Positions 44,210-52,270 of a stretch of DNA of 61,096 nucleotides are shown here, piece after piece. The stretch is from Terriglobia bacterium. GTDB taxonomy: Bacteria > Acidobacteriota > Terriglobia > Bryobacterales > UBA6623. Under the pieces are notes generated by a model. It was given only the letters and a program-made list of their open reading frames with translations. It did no database searches and had not been told where the DNA came from. The position numbers and the translations under genes were made by a program. The stretch spans positions 1 to 61,096 of the forward strand of contig VXRL01000029.1 of NCBI GenBank assembly GCA_009838515.1, given 5' to 3'. How positions within the stretch are numbered: position 1 is the first letter of the stretch; every line of letters starts with the position of its first letter.

Positions 44210-46435
44210 TCAGCCTCCGAATGGCGTGACCTTGAGGTTGTCGTAGTAAATGTCGGCCGAGGAGTAGCCGTAGATGCCCGGGCTGCCACGGTCGTGTCCG
44301 AGGCCGTCCACGGCTTCGATCGTCCACGCCTCGGGCTCGGAGTCGCCTTTCGGCCAGGCTTTGCCGCGGATCGCGGTGCTGCCGTCCGCGGCGGGCTCAA
44401 CGCGCAGCTTGACGCGGTACCAGACCTCGGGGTCCCATTCGAAAGGGACCTCCTTCGAGAAGCGGACCAGCTCCGACAGCCAGGTGCGGACCATCAGGGA
44501 TTGAGCGTTTCCCATCAGAGCCAGCGTGTAGCGGTGCGAGACCAAGCCCATGTCGGCCATGCGCCTGCGCTGCTCCATGGACATCAGCTCGGCCTCGATC
44601 TCGTATCCGTTCTGGCGTGGGTTGCCGACATAGACCGTCGTGCGCCAACTGCGCGGGTTGCCAGACGGTTTCTTGAGCTGCTTGCCGCCATCTGCATCGA
44701 CCACTGCGAAGCGTCCGCGTGCCGCAGGCCATCCTTCCGGCACGCTATCTGCCGGGTAGCGCTCGAAATCCTCAGTGAAGCCGCCGTTCGGCCGCACCGC
44801 GACACGCGCTTGGCCGGTGAGCTCGCCGATGGTTGCGACAATCAACCCGCCTTGCGGGAACAGGCTGCCCGCCGTGAAGTCTCCATCCGCGCTCAGCTCC
44901 CCTTCGAGTCCGCCTTCGATCGACCATGCCGCGCTGCGCTCGCCGATCAGTCGGCCCTTCGCGTCGAACAGCTTAGCCGTGAACCGCGCCCGGCCACCGG
45001 GCACGAGGTTTGCCTCGGCGGGCACGACTTGCAAGTGAGCCGGTGTGGCATCGGCTGGTGCCGTGGTCGGCCCTCCGACCACATCCGGGGCGTTGCCGGC
45101 CTTGCCCTGCGAATTGCCGATGCAATAGAGCATGTTGTTGGTGACGAAATAGACCCGGCCATTGGCGATCGCCGGCGGGCCGTTGATCTGGGTCGCGCTG
45201 CCATCGGCGTTCTTGAATTCGTCGAGATCGGTTCGTGTTGGCTCCTGCCGCCCAGCGAGCCGCAGGACATGCAGCTGCCCGTCCATGTCCGAAACGTACA
45301 GCTTGTTGTCGCCGATGACCGGCGACGAGCGCTGGGCGATGCCAATATTCCGCGCCCACAATTCCGCGCCGGTGGCGGCGTCGAACGCGACCAGGTTGGC
45401 GGAGTTGTCAACGTGATAGAGTATGCCGTCTTGGATCGCCGGCGAGGCATAGCCCGCCGCGAATCCATCGACCATCCATAGTTGTTTCGGCCGGCCGTCC
45501 GCGACGTCTGCGGCATCCAGTGCGACGATGCGCCCCATCGACGTGCTGCCATCGACGTTCTCCTCGCTGTGGGAAGCGTAGACCGTCGTGCCATCGACGA
45601 CGACCGACGAGTTGATGCCTCGTTTAGACAGGGGGAACTCCCAGACCTTGATCCCGGTGGCGGCCTGCATTGCGTAGATGCCGCCATCCCCGTTGCCGGC
45701 GATCAACAGGCGGCTTCCATCAATCTCGCGCACGACGGGCACGGAATAGGTCGTGTCATAGGGCGCTTGGCCGGGGGTGGACAGCCAAACCGTCTCACCG
45801 GTACGTTTGTCAAAGGCATAGAAGCGGTGGCGGGGAATAAAGGTGGAGCCCCAGCCCGCCGACAAGTAACTCACGAACAACAGGTCTCCGTCCAGAACGG
45901 GCGTTACGGTGCGGCCGCCGAAGCCCGAGATGCGCCCGGTCTCCTCGGCGGTGGAGCGCTCCCACAGCACGTTCCCCTTGGGATCGAATGCGATTACCAT
46001 GCCCTCGATGCCGTTCGCGAAGACATTGCCGGTGCTTGGGTCGCCGACTAGGCTGGCCCAGCCAACGCGGTGGTGCGGAATGTCGGTTTGGAACACATTG
46101 AAGCGGTACTCCCAGACCAGTTCGCCCGAATCGGCGTCGAGGCAGACGACCTGTTCCTGCCAGCGTGTATGTGTGTCCGGTTCGGCCAGCCGGATCAGGC
46201 AGACTCGTCCGTCGACTACGACTGGCGCCGAGCGACTGCCGAAGGGCACCTTCCACAGCAGGTTTTGACCGTCCGCAGACCAAGCTTCCGGCAAGCCGCT
46301 ATCAGGCGAGACTCCGTCGGATGCCGGGCCGCGCCACGAGGCCCACGAGTCCGCCGCCGACAGGTGGGGGCTCAACGCCAATGCCGCGGCGAGTGCAAGC
46401 AGGGACACGTGTGGCCAAGACTTTCGCGCTCTCAT
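44210..46435 (-). CDS. Exported PQQ-like beta-propeller with C-terminal beta-sandwich
   Basis: 741 residues. Signal peptide (SLLALAAALALSPHLSA), then SWASWRGPASDGVSPDSGLP, a start shared by many planctomycete and acidobacterial propellers. Blades continue to about 425 (GELVWEYRF, GETVWLSTPG, IKVWEFPLS, GAELWARNI). A linker with an immunoglobulin-like segment (about 450-545) is followed by a lectin-like beta-sandwich (about 555-740; EDFERYPADSVPEGW). The last domain may bind a glycan. It is the first gene of its operon. Confidence 0.88.
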   Translation of the reverse strand: MRARKSWPHVSLLALAAALALSPHLSAADSWASWRGPASDGVSPDSGLPEAWSADGQNLLWKVPFGSRSAPVVVDGRVCLIRLAEPDTHTRWQEQVVCLDADSGELVWEYRFNVFQTDIPHHRVGWASLVGDPSTGNVFANGIEGMVIAFDPKGNVLWERSTAEETGRISGFGGRTVTPVLDGDLLFVSYLSAGWGSTFIPRHRFYAFDKRTGETVWLSTPGQAPYDTTYSVPVVREIDGSRLLIAGNGDGGIYAMQAATGIKVWEFPLSKRGINSSVVVDGTTVYASHSEENVDGSTSMGRIVALDAADVADGRPKQLWMVDGFAAGYASPAIQDGILYHVDNSANLVAFDAATGAELWARNIGIAQRSSPVIGDNKLYVSDMDGQLHVLRLAGRQEPTRTDLDEFKNADGSATQINGPPAIANGRVYFVTNNMLYCIGNSQGKAGNAPDVVGGPTTAPADATPAHLQVVPAEANLVPGGRARFTAKLFDAKGRLIGERSAAWSIEGGLEGELSADGDFTAGSLFPQGGLIVATIGELTGQARVAVRPNGGFTEDFERYPADSVPEGWPAARGRFAVVDADGGKQLKKPSGNPRSWRTTVYVGNPRQNGYEIEAELMSMEQRRRMADMGLVSHRYTLALMGNAQSLMVRTWLSELVRFSKEVPFEWDPEVWYRVKLRVEPAADGSTAIRGKAWPKGDSEPEAWTIEAVDGLGHDRGSPGIYGYSSADIYYDNLKVTPFGG

Positions 46436-46482
46436 GGGTTCACAAAATGCATCACTGGCCCTCGGCCGAGAGCCAATCCTCC

Positions 46483-46488
46483 ATTATA
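46483..46488 (-). promoter_or_regulatory. -10 element (TATAAT) for the PQQ-propeller operon
   Basis: The minus strand reads CCTATAATGG, a perfect -10 hexamer ending 47 nt before ATG 46435. No good -35 match is seen at the usual spacing. It fits a short leader for the four-gene minus-strand operon. Confidence 0.45.
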
Positions 46489-46557
46489 GGCTTGGGGGCA
46501 TTTCCACGAATGCTGGCAGCCACTGCTTGAAGCTGGCGCAAGACAAGTTCCATTGAC

Positions 46558-46563
46558 TAAGAT
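46558..46563 (+). promoter_or_regulatory. -10 element for a leaderless transcript
   Basis: TAAGAT (4 of 6 matches to consensus) ends seven nucleotides before ATG 46571 and overlaps an in-frame ATG at 46562, which argues for 46571 as the start. Confidence 0.35.
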
Positions 46564-46570
46564 GGCCACG

Positions 46571-46993
46571 ATGCCTCCAAGTGGGTCCGTGCCGCCCGTT
46601 CGCGTCCTTGTCGCCAAGCCCGGACTGGACGGCCACGACCGCGGTGCCAAGATCATCGCCCGCGCATTGCGCGACGCGGGCATGGAGGTCGTCTACACGG
46701 GGCTGCGCCAGACGCCGGATCAGATCGTCGGCGCGGCAGTGCAGGAAGATGTCGAGTTCATCGGCCTATCGATCCTTTCGGGCGCGCACATGGCGATCGT
46801 GCCCCGCGTGCTGGCGTTGCTCGAAGAAGCCGACGCAGCCGACATCCGCGTGATCGTCGGCGGCATCATTCCCGACAGCGACGCAGAAACGTTGCTAGGC
46901 ATGGGCGTGGCGCGCGTGTTCCAGCCAGGAGCTTCGCTGGAATCCATCGTGGACTTCTTGCGAGACAACCGACCGTCGCGCGAATTGGCCTAG
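46571..46993 (+). CDS. Stand-alone B12-binding subunit of an acyl-CoA mutase
   Basis: 140 residues from ATG 46571 (143 if ATG 46562 is used). The domain is the C-terminal cobalamin-binding part of methylmalonyl-CoA mutase: [20 protein letters not shown] carries the DxHxxG motif whose His ligates cobalt, and [10 protein letters not shown] and VGGIIPDSD complete the nucleotide-loop site. It must pair with a separate large (TIM-barrel) subunit, which is not in the window, nor is a MeaB-type chaperone. Such split mutases include methylmalonyl-, ethylmalonyl- and 2-hydroxyisobutyryl-CoA mutases, so the substrate is open. Confidence 0.9.
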   Translation: MPPSGSVPPVRVLVAKPGLDGHDRGAKIIARALRDAGMEVVYTGLRQTPDQIVGAAVQEDVEFIGLSILSGAHMAIVPRVLALLEEADAADIRVIVGGIIPDSDAETLLGMGVARVFQPGASLESIVDFLRDNRPSRELA

Positions 46994-47077
46994 CGCGCCG
47001 AGCGTCCGTCTACGCTGACTCGGCACTGTGGCGCGAAACGAGCGCGAAGACCCGGCCAAGCGGCATAATGGCCCGGT

Positions 47078-47935
47078 GTGTCCCAAGGCTTGACTGTAGG
47101 AATCGTCGGCGCGGGTAGTGTCGGCCAGGCGCTGGCCCGCTTGCTGGCCGCCGACTTCGACGTGATCGTCTCATCTCGCAGCCGCGCTCGTGCGGCGGGC
47201 GCCGTGGCCGGTATCGACGCCCGGGCCGCGACCCTCGAAGCGCTCGCTTCCAGCAGCGATTGCGTGATCGTCGCCGTGCCTGACAGGGCTGTCCCGGAGG
47301 TCGTTGCGGAACTGGCGCGATTCGATCTCGCGGCGGCTCTCCAGACCAGCGGAGCGCTGGGGCCGGCTAGCTTGGCGCCGCTTCGGAAGCGCGGTGTTCC
47401 GTGCGCCATGTTCCATCCGCTCCAGACGTTTCCGACGCCGGACGCGGGAGCGCAGCGGCTGCCAGGTTCGTTGGTGGGAGTTTGCGGCGACGACCGCGCG
47501 CTGGCTTGGTGTGAGGGCTTGGCAGTTGCGCTGCGATGCACCACATTCAAGGTCGCTGAGGATCAATTGGCGCAGTACCATGCGGCAGCGGTACTGGCCA
47601 GCAACTGCGTGGTTGGTTTGGTTGACGCGGCAGCGACTCTCATGGAGGGTGCGGGCGTCGAGCGCATGGATGCGCTGCGCGCTTTGCGCCCGTTGCTGGA
47701 TGCCAGCCTTGAGAATGCATCTACAATGGAAGCGAACCAAGCGTTAACCGGCCCCATCGCGCGGGGAGATGCGGTTACAGTGCGGCGCCACTTAGGCTCA
47801 ATGCGGAATTCGCCGACAGCGCTTGTCGGCCTCTACCGAGCCTGCGGGGAGTACCTGTTGAATTTGGCGCAGAGGCGTGGCCTGTCGGACTCCCAAGCGA
47901 CCGCAGTGCGATCCGCGCTGAGCGAGGAATGCTGA
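47078..47935 (+). CDS. Rossmann/DUF2520 reductase, probable PanG-like ketopantoate reductase
   Basis: 285 residues from GTG 47078; CATAAT at 47064-47069 is a likely -10 for a leaderless transcript. N-terminal NAD(P)-binding motif VGIVGAGSVGQALARLL and a DUF2520 C-terminal domain with EANQALTGPIARGDAVTV and VRRHLGSMRNSP. Its stop overlaps panB by seven bases, and panC follows, while panE is missing from the set. As I recall, an alternative ketopantoate reductase (PanG) was described from Francisella next to panB and panC; this gene is the natural candidate for that step here. The assignment rests on context and fold. Confidence 0.85.
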   Translation: MSQGLTVGIVGAGSVGQALARLLAADFDVIVSSRSRARAAGAVAGIDARAATLEALASSSDCVIVAVPDRAVPEVVAELARFDLAAALQTSGALGPASLAPLRKRGVPCAMFHPLQTFPTPDAGAQRLPGSLVGVCGDDRALAWCEGLAVALRCTTFKVAEDQLAQYHAAAVLASNCVVGLVDAAATLMEGAGVERMDALRALRPLLDASLENASTMEANQALTGPIARGDAVTVRRHLGSMRNSPTALVGLYRACGEYLLNLAQRRGLSDSQATAVRSALSEEC

Positions 47936-48768
47936 CCGTGCGCAACACCCGCCAAGTTGTGAGAGCCCCTGACCTGCTGCGCATGAAGCGGGCCGGTGAC
48001 AGGATCGCGATGCTGACCGCGTACGATTTCACCATGGCGCGGCACTTGGACCGCGCTGGGGTCGACGTGCTGCTGGTGGGCGACTCGCTCGGCATGGTCG
48101 TGCTGGGGCAGTCCAACACGCTGTCGGTCACGCTGGACATGATCGCGCATCACACCGCGGCCGTGTCTCGCGGCGTGTCCAGGGCATTGGTCGTTGCCGA
48201 CATGCCCTTCCTCAGCTGCCACGTTGGTGTCGCCGAGGCCGTGCGCGGCGCTGGGCGGCTAGTCAGCGAGGCCGGTGCCCACGCAGTCAAAGTCGAGGGT
48301 GGTCACCAGGTGTTGGAGGTGGTGCAGCGATTGGCGGAAGCGGGCATCCCGGTCATGGGCCACTTGGGCCTCACACCGCAGTCGATTCATCAGGTCGGCG
48401 GCTTTCGCAAGCAGGCGCGCGACGCGGACGAGGCGAGGAAACTGCTCGAAAGCGCCCACGCCTTGCAGGCGGCCGGCGCCTTCGCACTTGTGCTCGAGAT
48501 GATCCCGGACAAGGTTGCAGCGGACGTGACCCAATCGCTGGAGATCCCGACCATCGGCATTGGGGCCGGCCCGCACTGCGACGGGCAGGTGCTTGTCAGC
48601 CACGATGCGTTCGGACTCTACGACGAATTCACGCCGCGCTTTGTCAAGCGCTTCGCGGAATTGGGCCGCCAACTCGAGGCTGCCGCCGAAGATTATGTCC
48701 GCGAGGTTCGCCAAGGCGAGTTCCCCGTCTCCAAGAAGAGCGTCCTGAGCGGCCACTATTCGGACTGA
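47929..48768 (+). CDS. panB: 3-methyl-2-oxobutanoate hydroxymethyltransferase
   Basis: 279 residues. Typical segments: MLTAYDFTMARHLDRAGVDV, LVGDSLGMVVLGQSNTLSVT (Mg2+-binding Asp), VADMPF, VKVEGG and GHLGLTPQS, with the later Glu in LVLEMIPDKVA and the conserved TIGIGAGPHCDGQVLV. It makes ketopantoate from 2-oxoisovalerate and methylene-tetrahydrofolate in the cytosol. Translation is coupled to the reductase gene upstream by a seven-base overlap, and panC follows by five bases. Confidence 0.98.
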   Translation: MLTVRNTRQVVRAPDLLRMKRAGDRIAMLTAYDFTMARHLDRAGVDVLLVGDSLGMVVLGQSNTLSVTLDMIAHHTAAVSRGVSRALVVADMPFLSCHVGVAEAVRGAGRLVSEAGAHAVKVEGGHQVLEVVQRLAEAGIPVMGHLGLTPQSIHQVGGFRKQARDADEARKLLESAHALQAAGAFALVLEMIPDKVAADVTQSLEIPTIGIGAGPHCDGQVLVSHDAFGLYDEFTPRFVKRFAELGRQLEAAAEDYVREVRQGEFPVSKKSVLSGHYSD

Positions 48769-48773
48769 GCCGG

Positions 48774-49637
48774 ATGGCAACCGAGCTCATCGAGCGCATC
48801 GCCGAGATCCGCGAGCGCGTCGCGGCCGCCAAGCGTGGCGGCTTGCGCGTGGGTTGCGTGCCTACGATGGGCGCGCTTCACGTTGCCCATACCGCCATGT
48901 TCGATCGGGCTCGACGGGAGTGCGACCGAGTGGTTGCCACGATCTTCGTTAATCCGCTCCAGTTCGACCGCCAGGACGACTTGCGCAGCTATCCCAGAGA
49001 CATCGAGTCGGACTTGAGTGTCTGCGAGCGCCACGGCGTGGACATGGCGTTCGTACCGGCCGTCGCGGAAATGTACCCGCGCCCGCCTGCGATGAGGATC
49101 GAGATCGAGGGCCTTGCCGACGGCTTGTGCGGCGCGAGCCGCCCGGGGCATTTTCGCGGCGTCGCCACGGTCGTGCTGAAGCTGCTCAACTCCGTGCAGC
49201 CCGATATCGCATACTTCGGCGAGAAGGACTTCCAGCAGCTTGCCATAGTGAGGCGGCTCGCCGAAGACGCGTGCCTGCCGGTCGAGATCGCGAGCGTGGA
49301 AACGGTGCGCGAGCCGGACGGTCTTGCGCTGAGTTCGCGGAACGCCCTGCTTAGCCGCGCCGAGCGGGCGTCAGCCCCTGTGATTTTTCGCGCACTGCGG
49401 CGCGCGCGGAACGCGGTCGAATCCGGCCAGCAAGAAGCTGGGAAGGTTGTGACCCTCGCTAGGCAGGTTCTCGACGAAGAGCCGCTGCTCAAGCTGGACT
49501 ATCTCGAGATCGTCGATCCGGACACGCTCGAGCCAGTGCGATCGATCCATGGCCCGGTTCGCATCGCGGCCGCTGCGTTTTTCGGCTCGACGCGTCTGAT
49601 CGACAACATTCATGCGGCTCCCGTGAAGGCGCGATAA
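48774..49637 (+). CDS. panC: Pantoate--beta-alanine ligase
   Basis: 287 residues. The nucleotidyl-transferase motif is GCVPTMGALHVAHTAMFDRA (HxxH), with IFVNPLQFDRQDDLRSYPRD, the pantoate site LLNSVQPDIAYFGEKDFQQL and the KMSKS-like ALSSRNALLS. It joins pantoate and beta-alanine with ATP. It ends in a TAATG overlap with a sulfatase gene that has no obvious link to pantothenate, so the sulfatase may simply share the transcript. Confidence 0.98.
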   Translation: MATELIERIAEIRERVAAAKRGGLRVGCVPTMGALHVAHTAMFDRARRECDRVVATIFVNPLQFDRQDDLRSYPRDIESDLSVCERHGVDMAFVPAVAEMYPRPPAMRIEIEGLADGLCGASRPGHFRGVATVVLKLLNSVQPDIAYFGEKDFQQLAIVRRLAEDACLPVEIASVETVREPDGLALSSRNALLSRAERASAPVIFRALRRARNAVESGQQEAGKVVTLARQVLDEEPLLKLDYLEIVDPDTLEPVRSIHGPVRIAAAAFFGSTRLIDNIHAAPVKAR

Positions 49638-50947
49638 TGGCGCCAGTGCCCCGGATCGCTGCCCTCTTCGCTTGTTCTCTAATGTGCTGGCCGGCCGCAT
49701 CGGCCGCGCCGAACATCGTCTTGTTGTTTGCCGACGACCTCGGCTACGGAGACCTTGGCGTTTACGGCAACCCTACGATTCGCACGCCCAACCTCGACAG
49801 GCTCGCGTCCCAAGGACTGCGGATGACGGCGTTCTACTCGGCACCGTCCTGCGTGCCCGCTCGCACCCAGCTGCTATTGGGGCGCTACCCGAGCCGAACG
49901 GACGTCAGAGGCACTTCGGTGGGGGGCGATGGCGGGATTTCCGACGAATACGCGATGTTGGCCCAAGCGCTGGGCTCGGTCGGCTACCGGACCGCAATGG
50001 CTGGCAAGTGGCACCTCGGCTACGCCCGCGCCGAATATCTGCCGGTCGGAAAGGGCTTCGATAGCTGGCTCGGCCTGCCGTACTCCAACGACATGATCAA
50101 GCCGTGGGTCCAAACGGACGAGCCTCTGTGGCTGTACCGTGGCGCCGAGCGCATCGAGCATCCGGTTGACCAAGACCAGCTCACCCTGCGCTATACGGCA
50201 GAAGTGGTGGACGTGATCGGCGAGAGGTCCGACCAGCCATTCTTCGCATATCTGGCTTACAGCATGCCTCACTTGCCGCTTCGCACTGCCGGACGCTTTC
50301 GCGGCACGTCGCGAGCAGGGCTCTACGGCGATGTGATCGAGGCCATCGACTGGTCGGCGGGGCAGGTCATGCAGGCTCTAGAGGAGACCGGACAGGCCGA
50401 CGACACGATCGTGATCTTCACCAGTGACAACGGCCCTTGGCTCAACTTGCCGGACCGCATGCTCTCGGGGGGCGTCGTGCCGTGGCACGCGGGCTCGCCG
50501 GGACCGCTCAGGGGGGCCAAGCACACCACCTACGAGGGGGGCGTGCGAGTTCCGTTCATCGTCCGTTGGCCCGGGGTAGTGCAACCGGGCACAGTAACCG
50601 CGGAGATGGGCGCGACCTTGGACCTGTACGCTACCCTGCTGGCGGCTGGAGGAGGGGACGTGCCGGCCGACTCCGACGGACACGACCTGGCAGCGCTGTG
50701 GGCGGGGCGCACAGCGCAGTCGCCGCGCCGGGAATTTATCTATCACCGGGGAAGCAACGTGCAGGGCGTTCGAGTCGGGCCCTGGAAGTTGCGCATCGTC
50801 GAGGGCCAGGAGCTGTTCCACCTCGACCGCGATCCATCCGAGCGATACAACATTGCCGCCGACCATCCCGAGACCGTCGCGCAATTGCGACAGCGCATTG
50901 ACGAGTTCACATCGCGCGTGGCTGCGGAGATGGGCCAAGCACCCTGA
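49637..50947 (+). CDS. Exported arylsulfatase-type sulfatase
   Basis: 436 residues with a signal peptide (RIAALFACSLMCWPAASA). Metal site NIVLLFADDLGYGDLGVYGN, formylglycine site Cys72 in CVPARTQLLLGRYPSR, MAGKWHLGY and the late FTSDNGPWL. C-x-P-A-R is an accepted variant of the C-x-P-S-R core. It should remove sulfate esters outside the cytoplasm. Its start overlaps the panC stop. This is one of three sulfatases in the window, all with an intact Cys. Confidence 0.93.
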   Translation: MAPVPRIAALFACSLMCWPAASAAPNIVLLFADDLGYGDLGVYGNPTIRTPNLDRLASQGLRMTAFYSAPSCVPARTQLLLGRYPSRTDVRGTSVGGDGGISDEYAMLAQALGSVGYRTAMAGKWHLGYARAEYLPVGKGFDSWLGLPYSNDMIKPWVQTDEPLWLYRGAERIEHPVDQDQLTLRYTAEVVDVIGERSDQPFFAYLAYSMPHLPLRTAGRFRGTSRAGLYGDVIEAIDWSAGQVMQALEETGQADDTIVIFTSDNGPWLNLPDRMLSGGVVPWHAGSPGPLRGAKHTTYEGGVRVPFIVRWPGVVQPGTVTAEMGATLDLYATLLAAGGGDVPADSDGHDLAALWAGRTAQSPRREFIYHRGSNVQGVRVGPWKLRIVEGQELFHLDRDPSERYNIAADHPETVAQLRQRIDEFTSRVAAEMGQAP

Positions 50948-50956
50948 AGCAGGGCG

Positions 50957-52081
50957 CTAATCTCGAGCGGGTGCGGGCAGCGGCAGTTGCACGGGGCGCT
51001 GCTCCCTCGCCGACATCTTCGCGGCTTCCAGAATCTGGACCGCGTCCACGTTGAGGTCGAGCGCCACGATGTGCTCGAGAGGCTGGCGGCTGGTCACGCG
51101 GTCGATCATATACCGCACCGGGTGACTTGCGACAGGTGTCAAGGCCGTGCTGTCGACAGGTGTTGCAGCCTTCCGCCCCGCCTGAATAGTCAGCGAATCG
51201 CGCGCAAGCGACAGGCTCCCCTTGAGGCCGAAGACCTCCAAGTGCTGGAAGCCGCGCGGCAGGTCCCAGCTTGCCTCGAAAATGCCCACCGCCTCCGGGT
51301 ACGCGAGCACGAATACAGCGTTGTCTTCCACCTTTGGAAAGCGCTCGGGTTGCAGCTGGCTGACCGTGGCATAGACGTGCTGGGGCAGGCCTAAGTGCCA
51401 TATCGCCCAGGTTGCGCTGTAGATCCCGAAATCGACAAGCGCGCCTCCCCCGTTGGCATCGGGATCGGTCAGCCAGTCGAAGAACACCTTGCGCCTTAGG
51501 TCTCTCGGGGCGGGGCCCGAGTTGCCGACAACGCCGTGCAGCCGCCACACCTTGCCGATGGAACCGTCGGACACCATGCGGCGGAGCTGGTGGTTGGCGG
51601 CCCACCACGCCATTTGGTAGTTGGTCATGATGCTGATGCCGTGCCGGGTGGCGAGTTCGCGGATGCGCAAGGCATCGGCGTAGCTCCCCGCGAGGGGCTT
51701 TTCGAAGATCACGTGGATCCCCAGCGGAGCCAGGAATTCCACCATCTCGAGGTGGCGGTTGTTCTCGACGAAGGCCCACACGATCTCTGGCCGTGTCTCT
51801 TGGACGAAGGCGCGATAGTCCGCCGCATAGCGGGCGTTGGGCTGGATCTTCTTGGCAGCTTCGACCAAGCCGGGGATGGACTCGGCGACGCCCACGAAGT
51901 CTGCCCCGTCGATGTCCGAGATTTCGGTCAGCTGGCGCCACGCGTGGCCGTGCCGCAGGCCGATGAAACCGACCTTGGTCGCGGCCGCGACGGATTCGCT
52001 GAACACGAAAGCCATGCAGGCGACGATGGCGACGGAGCGCAAGCTAACAGGGGGAACGCGATGGCGTAGCACGAGAGCCAT
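50957..52081 (-). CDS. Gfo/Idh/MocA family oxidoreductase with signal peptide
   Basis: 374 residues from ATG 52081; the frame is open to 52255 but without similarity. A hydrophobic leader (LRSVAIVACMAFVFSESVAA) precedes the Rossmann domain (TKVGFIGLRHGHAWRQL), whose fingerprint lacks the usual GxGxxG and reads GLRHGH. The catalytic-type EKPLAGSYADALRI near 145 is present. Exported members of this family are common in acidobacteria and planctomycetes and are thought to act on sugars or polyols outside the cytosol. Transcribed divergently from hom and convergent with the sulfatase gene. Confidence 0.88.
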   Translation of the reverse strand: MALVLRHRVPPVSLRSVAIVACMAFVFSESVAAATKVGFIGLRHGHAWRQLTEISDIDGADFVGVAESIPGLVEAAKKIQPNARYAADYRAFVQETRPEIVWAFVENNRHLEMVEFLAPLGIHVIFEKPLAGSYADALRIRELATRHGISIMTNYQMAWWAANHQLRRMVSDGSIGKVWRLHGVVGNSGPAPRDLRRKVFFDWLTDPDANGGGALVDFGIYSATWAIWHLGLPQHVYATVSQLQPERFPKVEDNAVFVLAYPEAVGIFEASWDLPRGFQHLEVFGLKGSLSLARDSLTIQAGRKAATPVDSTALTPVASHPVRYMIDRVTSRQPLEHIVALDLNVDAVQILEAAKMSAREQRPVQLPLPAPARD

Positions 52082-52256
52082 TTTGGCAAAGTGCCGCAGC
52101 TCGCGCTCCGCGATGTCTGAACTCCCGCAAGAGCCGTGTCGAACTCGGGCCGCAAGAGTCGGGTCAGAAAGGTTGCGGTGGAATGCAAGGGAAGGAAAAG
52201 AAGCAGGACTCGGCCACTGGCAGGCCGCAACGAATCTGAATCCCATTACGCCCAAG

Positions 52257-52262
52257 TAGAAT
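52257..52262 (+). promoter_or_regulatory. -10 element for a leaderless hom transcript
   Basis: TAGAAT (5 of 6 matches) ends eight nucleotides before GTG 52271. The 189-nt divergent region 52082-52270 contains no other clear element. Confidence 0.45.
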
Positions 52263-52270
52263 GGAATTCT

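Noticed and set aside
44012..45481. Plus-strand frame of 489 codons
   Set aside because: Antisense shadow of the two propeller genes, whose signal peptides and blade motifs are clear on the minus strand.
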